Shown here piece after piece: positions 34,112 to 43,825 of a stretch of 64,000 nucleotides of DNA. The translations under genes were made by a program, and so were the position numbers. The DNA lies in contig CAZSQA010000017.1 of NCBI GenBank assembly GCA_964608915.1, positions 57,980 to 121,979 on the forward strand, in the 5' to 3' direction. Below the pieces are notes generated by a model. That model had not been told where the DNA came from and searched no databases. It worked only from the letters and a program-made list of their open reading frames with translations. The first letter of the stretch is position 1. The number at the start of each line of letters is the position of its first letter. This DNA is from QWQI01 sp964608915. Its GTDB lineage: Bacteria > Planctomycetota > Planctomycetia > Isosphaerales > Isosphaeraceae.

Positions 34112-37100
34112 TCAGGGAACGTAGAGAAATTCCTTCATTCCGAAAACCGCGTGAGCCAGTTCCGACCAGCTTGCCCCCCGGCGAACGAACGCCAGCGCGC
34201 GATCGACCTCTCCGGGCCTTGGGTCACGTGCCAGTGCCCTTCGATAAAGCTCGCGAACTCTTCCGACATCATCCGTGTCCGGCAGATCCTGCAACAGCTT
34301 GCCGAGACGCTCCGACTCGCCGCGAACGAACGGATCGTTCATCAGGGCAAGTGCCTGCGAAGGCTGGTTGGAAACATTCCGCCGCCCTACCGGCAGCGTC
34401 GGTCGGGGCCGGTCGAAGATTTCGAGAAACTCCACCGGAAAGTTCTTGCGCACATTGAGATAGACACTGCGGCGGCCAGCGCCGTCCACAGGCCCGGACA
34501 CGGGCTTCTTGTCGTCGGTCAGCCCAGGCGGTTGCGGAGTCGGCACCGGCAGGCCGTAGAGCGTTGGGTCGAGCCTGCCTGATGCCGTGAGGATCGCATC
34601 CCGCAACGCCTCGGCATCGAGCCTGCGCACCGGTGCGTGCGATATCAGCCGGTTCGCCGGATCCACCGTCGCCGCACGATCGCTCGAGACGCTCGATTGC
34701 CGGTAGGCACGAGTGAGAACGATCGACCGCAAGGCACGCTTGATTGAATATCCGTCGCGTACGAATTCGGCGGCGAGGTAATCGAGCAATTCCGGATGCG
34801 ACGGCGGTTCGCCGAGCCGCCCGACGTTGTCTTCCGTCGCGAAAAGCCCCTTGCCGAAACACCAGCTCCAGAGCCGATTGACCATGACACGTGAAGTCAG
34901 GGGATGATCAGGGTGCGTCAACGCTTCAGACAGAAACTCGCGCGGCGACTTCGACGCATCGGGATTACCCATGTTTCCACCCAGCGCGGCCAGATCTCCC
35001 GGAGGAGTTTTCACCCCCTGCCTGCGATAATCGCCCCGCAGAAAGACGTTCTGAATCTGGTCGGAGGGTGCGGTTTCGGCCACGCCGACCGATCTCGCCG
35101 AAAGATCGATCGCATCTTCCGCCTGACGAAATCTCGCGACCGATTTCGCCAATTCAGGCGCGGCGGCCACCGAATTCCGCAAAAGGCCTGTTTCCAGGAG
35201 ACTCGTCAGTAGATCGGCCTGAACATCGGTGAGTTTCGAATCCCTGAAACCATCCACCGCCTCTGAGATGACGCTGGCCATCGACTCGGCGAGCGCATTC
35301 GGCACGTCACCACTCTGCGGAAAGGCGGATCGCTTTTCGGCCAGTTCCGAAGCGGCGGAAGGCTCGAACGGCGACTCACCACTGGCATGATGCACCACAA
35401 AGCGAATCCCGGCGGACGATCGCCCATCGCGTGGCAACTGGTTCAAATCGCGAACGACACCGGTCGAGGGCATTTCGTCGCGTGTGACAAGCTCCAGGTA
35501 GGCTCGCCGGCCTTTCCAGATTTCCCGAACCGGCAAACGCACCCAGGTGGGCCTGGCATCGTTCAGCACGGGCGTGACCCCGCCGAAGAGGATGTCGACC
35601 CCCTGAAAGTTTTCGATGACCAGACGGAGTCGAGCCCCGGATGTGCCGCTGACTAGCGCCGAATAAATTCCGTCGGTCAGTTCGAATTCCGGCGAACGGA
35701 GCGTCACTCCCAGTTTTTCCGAGATCGTGTCTGACCAGAATCCGGACGGGCGAATCGCTTCCACCAGCGATTCCGGCTTCGGCCCGATCCGGAACGTTCC
35801 GGCCGGGGTATGCCGCGGCGTGAACATGGCCGCAAACGACCAGGCCGGGAAATTGCCGTCACGGGTGAAATCGGCGATGAGCCTCTGCTTCGAACCCGGC
35901 AATTCCCAGGACGCCGCCCCCTGCCCTGACACGGTCTTCCAGGCATGTTCCCACGCGGCTTTCGCATCCGCACCCGATCGTGCGGCGGCTCGTGCCCTGG
36001 CCCAGCCATGCGCCCAGAAGCGTGGGTCTTCCGCCTTTTTCCAGAAGGCTTCCCGCTGCGGCTCGACCGGCCCGCCAGGCTGAAAATCACTGAGAAGCTT
36101 GTCTTTCAGGTGCTTCGCGCCCTCGGCCCAAATTCCGGCGATTTCCTTTTTCAGCTCTTCTCGCTGATTCCGCAGATTCGCCACGACCGGCTCGATCGTG
36201 GCCGGATCCCTGAGTGTGTGGACTGTGGCCCGTGCAGTTCGAAGGGCACCGTAATAGCGATAAAAATCATCGGTGCCGATCGGGTCGAATTTGTGGTCGT
36301 GGCAGCGTGCACACGCGATCGTCAGGCCCAGAAATGCCTTCCCGAGGGTATCGACCTGGTTGTCGATCACCGTGATCTCTTCGTTTTTGACATCCACGGG
36401 TGAGTGATAGTACTCGACGAACCTGAGCCAGGCGGTGCCGATGGGCGATTCGGCCAGCCCTGTCGCGGGGTCGCGCCGAGGCGGCGAGATCCGGTCCCCG
36501 GCCAGGTGTTCGCGCACGAGGCGGTCATACGGCAAATCGGCGTTGAAGGCTCGAATCAGGTAGTCGCGATAGGCCCAGGCATATGGAATCAGGGCGTCCT
36601 GCTCCGAGCCGACCGTTTCGCTGTAACGCATCAGATCCAACCAGCGCCGGGCCATTCTTTCGCCGAAATGGGGCGAGGCCAGCAACCGGTCGACCACCTT
36701 TTCGTAAGCTTCGGGGCTCGTGTCGGCAAGGAACGCCGCAAGATCGGCCGGTGTCGGCGGCAATCCGGTCAGGTCGAAATGGAGGCGGCGCAAGAGTGTC
36801 GGGCGGTCGGCTTCAGGGGCGAAATCGAGCCCGGCCTCTTTCGACTTTTCGGCCAGAAACGCGTCGATGGGCGTTGCGGCGGAAGGAACCTCAGGCGGTT
36901 CCACTTTCCTGACGGGTCGAAACGCCCACCAGTCGAGCCGTTCCCGGAAGGTCGTGGCCCAGCCCTTTTCGGCTTTCGCGACCGGCTCACCACCGGTTCG
37001 CGGGTCGTAAGCCCCGTCCGTAATCCATTTCCGAATATCTTCGATCATCGTCGCAGGCAGCTTGGCCTTCGGCGGCATGTTCTCCGCCTCGCCTTCGTAC

Positions 37101-37435
37101 CGGATCGCAAGATACAGGGGCGATTCATCCGGCTTGCCAGGGACGACCGCAGGGCCGCTGTCGCCTCCGGTCCGCACGCCGGCCTTCGAATCGAGCCACA
37201 ACCCGCCCTTGACGGCTTTCGCTTTCGAAGAATGACACTCGTAACAATGTTCCGCCAGGATGGGCCGGACGCGGGACTCGAAAAATTCGCCCTTCGTACG
37301 ATCCGACTCATCGGCATATGCCGCCACACAGCAGAACAGGCCGAACGAGACCGCCGCGATCGCCCGGATCGTCACCGGCAGGTTCGCCCACGCGAACGTA
37401 CGATGAACCGAATAGTTATCGGACAGAGAGATCAA
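34112..37435 (-). CDS. Planctomycete cytochrome c-like protein with DUF1549 and DUF1553 domains
   Basis: A protein of 1,107 residues. The signal/anchor segment IRAIAAVSFGLFCCVAAYA is followed by a PSCyt1-type haem c motif C64-YE-C67-H68 in ILAEHCYECHS. DUF1549 comes next (LLRRLHFDLTGLPPTPADL, RWLDLMRYSE), with a second CARCHDHKFDPI motif. A long central region probably holds a carbohydrate-binding-like domain (about residues 500-650), and DUF1553 closes the protein (MVNRLWSWCFGKGL, RLDAEALRDAIL, ALALMNDPFV). These proteins are abundant in planctomycetes and are thought to act with DUF1501 partners in periplasmic breakdown of complex substrates. Function is unproven. It is in an operon with the DUF1501 gene. 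Confidence 0.92.
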   Translation of the reverse strand: MISLSDNYSVHRTFAWANLPVTIRAIAAVSFGLFCCVAAYADESDRTKGEFFESRVRPILAEHCYECHSSKAKAVKGGLWLDSKAGVRTGGDSGPAVVPGKPDESPLYLAIRYEGEAENMPPKAKLPATMIEDIRKWITDGAYDPRTGGEPVAKAEKGWATTFRERLDWWAFRPVRKVEPPEVPSAATPIDAFLAEKSKEAGLDFAPEADRPTLLRRLHFDLTGLPPTPADLAAFLADTSPEAYEKVVDRLLASPHFGERMARRWLDLMRYSETVGSEQDALIPYAWAYRDYLIRAFNADLPYDRLVREHLAGDRISPPRRDPATGLAESPIGTAWLRFVEYYHSPVDVKNEEITVIDNQVDTLGKAFLGLTIACARCHDHKFDPIGTDDFYRYYGALRTARATVHTLRDPATIEPVVANLRNQREELKKEIAGIWAEGAKHLKDKLLSDFQPGGPVEPQREAFWKKAEDPRFWAHGWARARAAARSGADAKAAWEHAWKTVSGQGAASWELPGSKQRLIADFTRDGNFPAWSFAAMFTPRHTPAGTFRIGPKPESLVEAIRPSGFWSDTISEKLGVTLRSPEFELTDGIYSALVSGTSGARLRLVIENFQGVDILFGGVTPVLNDARPTWVRLPVREIWKGRRAYLELVTRDEMPSTGVVRDLNQLPRDGRSSAGIRFVVHHASGESPFEPSAASELAEKRSAFPQSGDVPNALAESMASVISEAVDGFRDSKLTDVQADLLTSLLETGLLRNSVAAAPELAKSVARFRQAEDAIDLSARSVGVAETAPSDQIQNVFLRGDYRRQGVKTPPGDLAALGGNMGNPDASKSPREFLSEALTHPDHPLTSRVMVNRLWSWCFGKGLFATEDNVGRLGEPPSHPELLDYLAAEFVRDGYSIKRALRSIVLTRAYRQSSVSSDRAATVDPANRLISHAPVRRLDAEALRDAILTASGRLDPTLYGLPVPTPQPPGLTDDKKPVSGPVDGAGRRSVYLNVRKNFPVEFLEIFDRPRPTLPVGRRNVSNQPSQALALMNDPFVRGESERLGKLLQDLPDTDDVGRVRELYRRALARDPRPGEVDRALAFVRRGASWSELAHAVFGMKEFLYVP

Positions 37436-37631
37436 GTTTCGTTCCAGTCGTTCGGATTTTGTTTGGCGGGTTCGAGCAGAATGCTGTAGATTATCGATTA
37501 TATGAGGTCGGGCCGGCGAAATCCATGTGATGGACTTTCCCTTCCAGGCCCACCCGCCCGCAGCCTCCGCTGTCTCAATGATCCCGGATCCGATTCAAAA
37601 TCCGATCTCGCAACACGAGAGCCCGATCGTC
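37436..37631. other. Divergent intergenic region between the two PSCyt/DUF1549 operons
   Basis: About 196 bp separate the oppositely transcribed genes. The region is locally AT-richer around 37480-37505 (TGTAGATTATCGATTATATG), where promoters are likely. I cannot assign boxes to each gene with confidence. Confidence 0.4.
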
Positions 37632-39560
37632 ATGACTCGAACGCTCCTCTCCTGGATTTCGCTCGGCATTCTTGCCGGTCTCGGTCCCGCGACTTCGCTT
37701 TCCGCTCAGGACGGCAAAAAGCCCGGCGTCGATTTCATCCATGACGTCGTCCCCATACTGCGTAACCATTGCGGCAAGTGCCACACGAACGGCGTTTCCA
37801 AGGGCGACTTCGCCATGGACACTCGGGCGTCGCTTTTGCGAAGCGAAACGGTCGTGCCTGGCAAGTCAGGCGAAAGCGACCTGGTGGACCGTATCGTATC
37901 CGACGAAAAAGACTTCAAAATGCCTCCCGAAGGAGCCAGGCTCACGGCCAAAGAAGTCGAAACGCTCAAGGCCTGGGTCGATGCCGGCGTGCCATGGGAA
38001 GAGAGCTTCAGCTTCCGCCAGGGCAGTTACGAACCACCGCTTCGGCCCCGGGTCGTCAAATTGCCCCCTTCGCAGCCAGGCTTCGAACACCCTGTGGACC
38101 GGATCGTAAAGGCCTATTGGGACAAGAATCGCGTCAGCCCGCCGCCCGTAACGGACGACGTCAGTTTCGCACGCAGGGTCTCGATGGATCTCGTCGGCCT
38201 GCTGCCCGTTCCGGCGGAAATCGACAAATTCGTCAAAGACACGGACCCGGCCAAACGCGCGCTATTGATCCGAAAACTGCTGGACGACCGCAAGGCCTAC
38301 GCCGATCACTGGCTGACCTTCTGGAATGACCTGCTGCGGAACGATTACCGGGGCACCGGCTTCATCGACGGTGGCCGCAAGCAGATCGTCAAATGGCTCT
38401 ATTCGGCACTCGCGGAAAACAAGCCCTATGACCGCTTCGTGCACGAGCTGATCAGCCCACCGACGCCTGAGAGCGAGGGTTTCGTCTACGGCATTCAGTG
38501 GCGTGGCCGAGTAAACGCCAGCCAGGTGCGTGAGGTACAGTTCGCTCAGAACGTCGGCCAGGTCTTCTTCGGCGCCAATCTCAAATGTGCCAGTTGCCAC
38601 GACAGCTTCGTCGACAAATGGAAGCTCGAAGACGCCTACGGCCTGGCCGCGATCGTTTCCGACCAGCCGATCGAAATCAACCGCTGCGATAACCCGACCG
38701 GCAAGATGGCACAGGCCCGCTTTCTATTCCCAGAACTCGGCACGATCGACGCGGCCGCACCGAAAGCCGAACGGCTTCGTCAGACGGCCGACCTGATCGT
38801 GCACAAAGAAAACGGCCGCTTCCGCCGAACGATCGTCAACCGTATCTGGCACAGGATGATGGGCCACGGGCTGGTTCATCCCGTGGACGCCATGGGCACG
38901 CCGCCCTGGAGCGAAGACCTTTTCGACTATCTGGCCAACTATCTGGCGGATCAGGGCGACGATTTGAAGTCGCTGATGTCGCACATCGCCACCAGCCGGG
39001 CCTATCAATCGGTCGCGAGCCCGCATTCCGAAAATGTCTCGCCCGATGACTACGTCTTCCTCGGCCCCGAACTCAAGCGGATGACGGCCGAGCAATGGGT
39101 CGACTCGCTCTGGACGATCACGGGCACGGGCCCTGAAAAACCGCTCGCCGCTGTGACCCTTCTGGAACGCACCGCCGATTCGCCTGCCGCGGGGCCGAAA
39201 GTTCGTGCCGCTCTGATGGACTGTGATCCCCTCCAGCGAAGCCTGGGCAGGCCCAATCGTGAGCAGGTCGTGACGTCGCGCCCTGAAATCCTGACGACAC
39301 TCGAAGCGCTCGATATGTCCAACGGCAAATCGGTCAGCGACCTGCTGCGAGCCGGTGCCGAGAAAATTCTGGAACGCAACGCCGGAAAGTCGCCGGCCGA
39401 ACTGACGACCTGGCTGTTTCGCACGGCCCTCTCGCGCGAACCGACCGCCGACGAGCGTGTCACCGCAGCCGAGATTCTGACCGACAAACCAACCGCCGAC
39501 ACTGTGGCCGACCTGCTCTGGGTCGTCGTCATGGTGCCCGAATTTCAGTTGATCCGCTGA
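37632..39560 (+). CDS. Secreted DUF1549/DUF1553 protein with cytochrome c-like motifs
   Basis: 642 residues from ATG 37632, which opens on a signal peptide (MTRTLLSWISLGILAGL, then SLSAQD). An upstream ATG at 37527 would bury it. A haem-binding C47-GK-C50-H51 is followed by TNGVSKGDFAMDTR and KMPPEG, as in planctomycete cytochrome c domains. DUF1549 (FARRVSMDLVGLLPVPAEID, WLTFWNDLLRNDY), a second CASCHD, and DUF1553 (IVNRIWHRMMGHGLVHP, MTAEQWVDSLWTI) complete it. It lacks the long central insert of the 1,107-residue paralogue. About 80 bp later a DUF1501 gene follows. Confidence 0.9.
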   Translation: MTRTLLSWISLGILAGLGPATSLSAQDGKKPGVDFIHDVVPILRNHCGKCHTNGVSKGDFAMDTRASLLRSETVVPGKSGESDLVDRIVSDEKDFKMPPEGARLTAKEVETLKAWVDAGVPWEESFSFRQGSYEPPLRPRVVKLPPSQPGFEHPVDRIVKAYWDKNRVSPPPVTDDVSFARRVSMDLVGLLPVPAEIDKFVKDTDPAKRALLIRKLLDDRKAYADHWLTFWNDLLRNDYRGTGFIDGGRKQIVKWLYSALAENKPYDRFVHELISPPTPESEGFVYGIQWRGRVNASQVREVQFAQNVGQVFFGANLKCASCHDSFVDKWKLEDAYGLAAIVSDQPIEINRCDNPTGKMAQARFLFPELGTIDAAAPKAERLRQTADLIVHKENGRFRRTIVNRIWHRMMGHGLVHPVDAMGTPPWSEDLFDYLANYLADQGDDLKSLMSHIATSRAYQSVASPHSENVSPDDYVFLGPELKRMTAEQWVDSLWTITGTGPEKPLAAVTLLERTADSPAAGPKVRAALMDCDPLQRSLGRPNREQVVTSRPEILTTLEALDMSNGKSVSDLLRAGAEKILERNAGKSPAELTTWLFRTALSREPTADERVTAAEILTDKPTADTVADLLWVVVMVPEFQLIR

Positions 39561-39637
39561 GCTGCGTATCATGAGAGAATAAGAACATCCGCCTGGCCGG
39601 CGGCACATCCGCACAGGGAATTGACGAGGCGAATCCC

Positions 39638-41101
39638 ATGACTCCTTTCGAATTCGAACTTCGGAACGTGCTGAATCGACGCGACATTCTGCGCACCGCT
39701 TCGGCCTCCACTCTGGCCATGCTCGCCGGCGGCGCGCCGCGACTGGCAGAAGCCGCGCCGGACAAGCCCAAACCCCATAAGGCCACGGCAGATACGGTCA
39801 TCCTGCTATGGATGGGCGGCGGCATGGCCGCGCCGGATACGTTCGACCCGAAACGTTACGAGCCATTCGAAATCGGCTTGCCCGCGGAAAAGATCCTGTC
39901 CACCTTCCCGGCCATCGACACCGTGGTGGACGATATCAAGATCACGAAGGGGCTCGAAGACGTCGCGACGGTGATGGACAAGGCGTCGCTCATTCGGTCG
40001 CACGTCGTCGCCGACCTCGGCAATATCCTGCACTCGCGCCACCAGTATCACTGGCACACGGGCTACGTGCCGCCGCAGACGGTCGCCGCGCCGCACATCG
40101 GCAGCTGGATCGCGCGGCTCCTGGGACCCGTCAATCCAGCCATCCCGGCCTTCATCAACATCGGCCAGCGGCTCGAAGGAAACGGCGAGCAGGAAGAGCT
40201 GAAAGCCTTTACCACGGCGGGATTTCTTGGCAGCGAATACGGCCCGTTCAACCTGCCTTTCCCGGAAGACGCCGTGAACGCCGTTCAGCCACCCAAGGGA
40301 ATGACCAAGGACCGCTTCGAAGCCCGCCAGAGGGCGCTGAATGCCTTGATCAAGGAAAGCCCCCTTTCCGACGTGGCCAGCGATTACCACCAGCAGTCGA
40401 TTCTCCGGTCGATCGACAATGCCCACAGGCTTCTCAGCTCGAAAGACCGCGATGCGTTCGATCTCTCCAAAGAGTCGAAGGCCAGCTACGACGCCTATAA
40501 CACGGGCCGGTTCGGCCAGGGCTGTCTGCTGGCCCGCCGACTGGTCGAAGCCGGTGCCCGGTTCATCGAGGTCACTACGGAGTATGTGCCCTTCCTGCAC
40601 TGGGATACCCATGAAAACGGCCACGAGACCTACACACGGCTGAAGCGCGAAATCGACCGCCCGATCGCTCAGCTCGTTCGTGATCTCGACGCCCGTGGTC
40701 TGCTCGATCGCACCCTGATCGTCCTGGCCAGCGAATTCAGCCGCGACATGCTCATCGAAGGCGTCCCCGGCAGCACGGCCAAGGACCAGTCCAGGGCCAA
40801 GGCCGACAAGATGGAAAAGCCGATCCAGTACGGCCTGCACCGCCACTTCACCGGCTCCGGCTCGGTGCTGATGTTCGGCGGCGGCATGAAACGGGGCTAC
40901 CTGCATGGCGAAACCGCGCCGGAACGCCCGCTGGTGACGATCAAGGACCCGGTCTCCATCTCCGACCTGCATGCCACGATTTACTCGGCTCTGGGCATTT
41001 CGCCGGCGACCATGTTCGAAATCGAAAAACGGCCGTTCTACGTCACCGTCGACGGCAAGGGTCAGCCTGTGAAGGATCTGTTCGCTAAAACGCCTGCCTG
41101 A
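39638..41101 (+). CDS. DUF1501 family protein, Tat-exported
   Basis: A protein of 487 residues. The N-terminus carries a twin-Arg signal (NRRDILRTASASTLAMLAGG). Family motifs are LLWMGGGMAAPDTFDPK, IRSHVVADLGNILHSRHQYH, FIEVTTEYVPFLHWDTHENG, VLASEFSRDML and SDLHATIYSALGIS. It differs clearly from the DUF1501 protein at 32636-34093, being closer to the subgroup with KPIQYGLHRHF and a FGGGMKRGY segment. It pairs with the preceding DUF1549/DUF1553 gene. The role is unknown, and periplasmic location is expected. Confidence 0.9.
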   Translation: MTPFEFELRNVLNRRDILRTASASTLAMLAGGAPRLAEAAPDKPKPHKATADTVILLWMGGGMAAPDTFDPKRYEPFEIGLPAEKILSTFPAIDTVVDDIKITKGLEDVATVMDKASLIRSHVVADLGNILHSRHQYHWHTGYVPPQTVAAPHIGSWIARLLGPVNPAIPAFINIGQRLEGNGEQEELKAFTTAGFLGSEYGPFNLPFPEDAVNAVQPPKGMTKDRFEARQRALNALIKESPLSDVASDYHQQSILRSIDNAHRLLSSKDRDAFDLSKESKASYDAYNTGRFGQGCLLARRLVEAGARFIEVTTEYVPFLHWDTHENGHETYTRLKREIDRPIAQLVRDLDARGLLDRTLIVLASEFSRDMLIEGVPGSTAKDQSRAKADKMEKPIQYGLHRHFTGSGSVLMFGGGMKRGYLHGETAPERPLVTIKDPVSISDLHATIYSALGISPATMFEIEKRPFYVTVDGKGQPVKDLFAKTPA

Positions 41102-41117
41102 TCGTAGTATGATCATC

Positions 41118-41147
41118 TCATCTGCCCGGTCCCCGCCGGGCAGATGA
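41118..41147 (+). terminator. 12-bp hairpin after DUF1501 gene
   Basis: TCATCTGCCCGG (41118-41129) pairs perfectly with CCGGGCAGATGA (41136-41147) over a 6-base loop, 17 bp past the stop codon. It is a likely terminator of the DUF1549-DUF1501 operon. No U-tract follows. Confidence 0.65.
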
Positions 41148-41201
41148 CGCGATTCGAGAAATCAAGGGGCATGCTCGCGATAAAATCCGGAGAGACCGCC
41201 G

Positions 41202-41648
41202 ATGTGCACGATGGTCTATCTCTCATCGCAAAAGCCACTGCCCACATGTGCGTGGGACAAGGATCATCCGGCCTTTTACGTCGAAGCCTTGCCGCCCGAC
41301 TCCCGCGACAATTCCGTGCGGAAGCATTTGACCGGCCCTTTCGTTTACCGGCTCGGTTCGCATCAATACTGCGGATGTGGCATCAGCTATCGATACGACT
41401 CAGAATGGCCAGATGCGGCTGTTTTTCCGGATGAACTCGACGCCGCGGAGAATTCGAGGGAGAGTCTTGCCGAGTATTTGACGGATGCGCTGAAAGATCA
41501 GGAGTCTCTGGAGATATGGCTGTGCTGGGCAGGCGACGAAGCTTGTGATCCTGAGGCGAAAATCCATGTTACGCCCGATGACTTCCTGAATCCGGAACTT
41601 GTCGAAGAAGAGAAAGTTTTGCTGACCGTCAAGAACGCCCCTGAGTGA
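41202..41648 (+). CDS. Hypothetical cysteine-containing small protein
   Basis: A protein of 148 residues, starting at an ATG with GGAGAG 8 bp upstream. It is acidic, with a cluster HQYCGCGISYRY near residue 60 and further Cys residues (MCTMVYLSS, LPTCAW, LCWAGDEACDP). This could be a metal or redox site, though no family is recognised. There is no signal peptide, so it is probably cytoplasmic. Hairpin 41118-41147 separates it from the upstream operon. Confidence 0.65.
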   Translation: MCTMVYLSSQKPLPTCAWDKDHPAFYVEALPPDSRDNSVRKHLTGPFVYRLGSHQYCGCGISYRYDSEWPDAAVFPDELDAAENSRESLAEYLTDALKDQESLEIWLCWAGDEACDPEAKIHVTPDDFLNPELVEEEKVLLTVKNAPE

Positions 41649-41754
41649 CGTTCCAGTCTGCGCCCCCGTCACAACCGTGATTCATGTGTTAGATTTCGTT
41701 TATCGCTCGAAATCCACTTTTCCGGAACAATTTACCGATTCGGAGAATGCACCC

Positions 41755-42864
41755 GTGGCTGCACACCAAGAAAATCCGCCTCGACCCGGCGAACCAGCCC
41801 CCTGGTTCGAAGCTCGTTCGCCGATCAATCCCCGGTTCCACTTCGACACCGTCGCTGGCCGGTTGATCGTTCTCACCTTTTTCGGCTCGGCCGGCAATCC
41901 GAAAACCGCGGCCGTTCTGAAAGAATTCGGCAAACTCGGGCCAATGTTCGACGACTTCCGCGCCAGCTTTTTCGGCGTAAGTGTCGATCCGACAGACGAA
42001 TCCGCCAAGCGCATCCAGGAACGCATCCCCGGCGTCCACCTATTCTGGGACTTCGACCGTAAAGTCAGCCGGCTATACGGTGTCGCACCTGACGAGGGCT
42101 TCGAATACACGCCGAAAACGTTCGTCCTGGACGAACGCCTCAGGGTCGTCAGCATCGTGCCCTATACCGATCCTCCGGAAAACCATGTCGAAGCAGTGCG
42201 GCTGATCCTTAAACAATTGCCCGAGCCCCAGCCGCCGAGTGAAGCACAGATACCAGCACCTGTCCTTGTCATTCCCCGAATTTTCGAACCCGACCTGTGC
42301 AACGCGCTGATCGAGCATTATCGAAAGCACGGCGGGCAGGATTCCGGCTTCATGCGCGAAGTCGGCGGCAAGACGGTCGCCGCGTTTGATTACGGCCACA
42401 AGCGCCGGCGCGATCAGGAGATCGTCGACAAAGCCCTGCGCGACACATGCATGCACCGGATTCACGACCGGCTCGCGCCGGAAATCCGCAAAGCGTTCCA
42501 GTTCGAAGCTACCCGTATCGAGCGTTACATCGTCGCTCGTTACGACGCCGAAACGGGCGGCCACTTCCGCCCGCACAGGGACAACACCACCAAAGGCACA
42601 GCGCACCGCCGTTTCGCCGTGACGCTGAATCTCAACACCGGGCACTATGAAGGCGGTCAACTCCGCTTCCCCGAATTCGGCAACCAGCTCTACACGGCCC
42701 CTGCTGGCGGTGCCGTCGTGTTCTCCTGCTCGTTGCTGCATGAAGCGACACCGGTCACGAACGGCCAGCGCTACGCCTTCCTGCCCTTCCTTTACGACGA
42801 AGCCGCGGCACAAACGCGTCTGGAAAATCTCAAGTACGTCGCGGGTGCCACAGCAACCACCTGA
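41755..42864 (+). CDS. Fusion of cysteine-less redoxin-like domain and 2OG-Fe(II) dioxygenase
   Basis: 369 residues from GTG 41755, which has GGAG 9 bp upstream; a GTG at 41677 is less likely. Residues about 5-155 have the thioredoxin/peroxiredoxin fold (GEPAPWF, LIVLTFFGSAGNPKTAAVL, FFGVSVDPTDE, TPKTFVLDERLRVV), but the peroxidatic Cys position holds Pro/Lys and no Cys occurs in this half. Residues about 165-350 form a prolyl-4-hydroxylase-like dioxygenase with the iron triad His274, Asp276 (PHRDN) and His329 (LLHEATPV), and the 2-oxoglutarate-binding Arg339 (GQRYAF). The substrate is probably a protein residue or amino acid; this is unknown. Confidence 0.82.
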   Translation: MAAHQENPPRPGEPAPWFEARSPINPRFHFDTVAGRLIVLTFFGSAGNPKTAAVLKEFGKLGPMFDDFRASFFGVSVDPTDESAKRIQERIPGVHLFWDFDRKVSRLYGVAPDEGFEYTPKTFVLDERLRVVSIVPYTDPPENHVEAVRLILKQLPEPQPPSEAQIPAPVLVIPRIFEPDLCNALIEHYRKHGGQDSGFMREVGGKTVAAFDYGHKRRRDQEIVDKALRDTCMHRIHDRLAPEIRKAFQFEATRIERYIVARYDAETGGHFRPHRDNTTKGTAHRRFAVTLNLNTGHYEGGQLRFPEFGNQLYTAPAGGAVVFSCSLLHEATPVTNGQRYAFLPFLYDEAAAQTRLENLKYVAGATATT

Positions 42865-43005
42865 ACCGACATGGCAGTACGCTCACGGGCCGGTTTCGCT
42901 TGATTTTCCGGCCCGATTCTGCTGGACTGGAATCACCGTCAGCTCGCTTCTCCGGCATTTCTGCCGAGGGTGGCTGCCAGTGTTTCCATGGGAGCGAAGT
43001 GAGCG

Positions 43006-43749
43006 ATGGTTCCGCGACTGGGCGTCAATGTCGATCACGTAGCCACGATCCGCCAGGCGCGCCGGGGAGCCGAGCCGGACCCCGTGGCAGCTGTCGTTCT
43101 GGCCGAGCTGGGCGGCGCGGACCTGATCACGATCCACCTGCGGGAAGATCGCAGGCATATTCAGGACAGGGACTTGCGCGTCCTTCGCGAAACCGCTCGC
43201 ACGCCCCTCAACCTGGAAGCCGCGATCACGGGCGAGATTCTGGACCGGATTCGCGAGCACCGGCCGGACCAGGTGACTTTCGTCCCCGAAAAGCGTGAGG
43301 AACTGACGACCGAAGGGGGCCTGGACATCGCCCGCCACAGTCAGGCCGTCAAAGCCGCAATCGACTTTTGCCATACGCTGGGCGTAAGCGTCAGCCTGTT
43401 CATCGACCCTGACGAGAGACAGGTCGAAGAGTCGGCCCGCCTCGGTGCGGATGCCGTCGAACTGCATACGGGCCGTTATGCCGACGCTCCGACACGCCAG
43501 GCTCGAATGCATGAGCTGACGGCCCTGAAGCGTGCATCGACGGAGACGGTCGCCCGCGGCATGCACCTGCACTGCGGTCATGGCCTGAATTACGCGAACG
43601 TCACCGATGTGGCCGCGATTCCGCATATGGAAGAACTCAATATCGGCCATTCGATCGTCTCGCGTGCCGTGCTCGTCGGCATGAAGGAAGCCGTCGCCGA
43701 AATGAAATCGCTCATCGTCGCCGCGCATGCCGCTCGACATCTGCCCTGA
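43006..43749 (+). CDS. pdxJ: Pyridoxine 5'-phosphate synthase
   Basis: A protein of 247 residues, typical for PdxJ. It condenses 1-deoxyxylulose 5-phosphate with 3-amino-2-oxopropyl phosphate in the DXP-dependent vitamin B6 route. Family motifs: LGVNVDHVATIRQARRG at the N-terminus, LITIHLREDRRHI, LNLEAA, TFVPEKREELTTEGG, SLFIDPD, VELHTGRYA and GHGLNYANV. All catalytic His/Glu positions appear present. It is followed by dapA, whose start lies about 75 bp downstream, on the same strand. Confidence 0.95.
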   Translation: MVPRLGVNVDHVATIRQARRGAEPDPVAAVVLAELGGADLITIHLREDRRHIQDRDLRVLRETARTPLNLEAAITGEILDRIREHRPDQVTFVPEKREELTTEGGLDIARHSQAVKAAIDFCHTLGVSVSLFIDPDERQVEESARLGADAVELHTGRYADAPTRQARMHELTALKRASTETVARGMHLHCGHGLNYANVTDVAAIPHMEELNIGHSIVSRAVLVGMKEAVAEMKSLIVAAHAARHLP

Positions 43750-43825
43750 AATTGTCCATAATCTTCCGTTCCGGCCATTTCGGGCCGGGTCATGTCCGAG
43801 TTCCTCACGCACCGAAATACCGACC

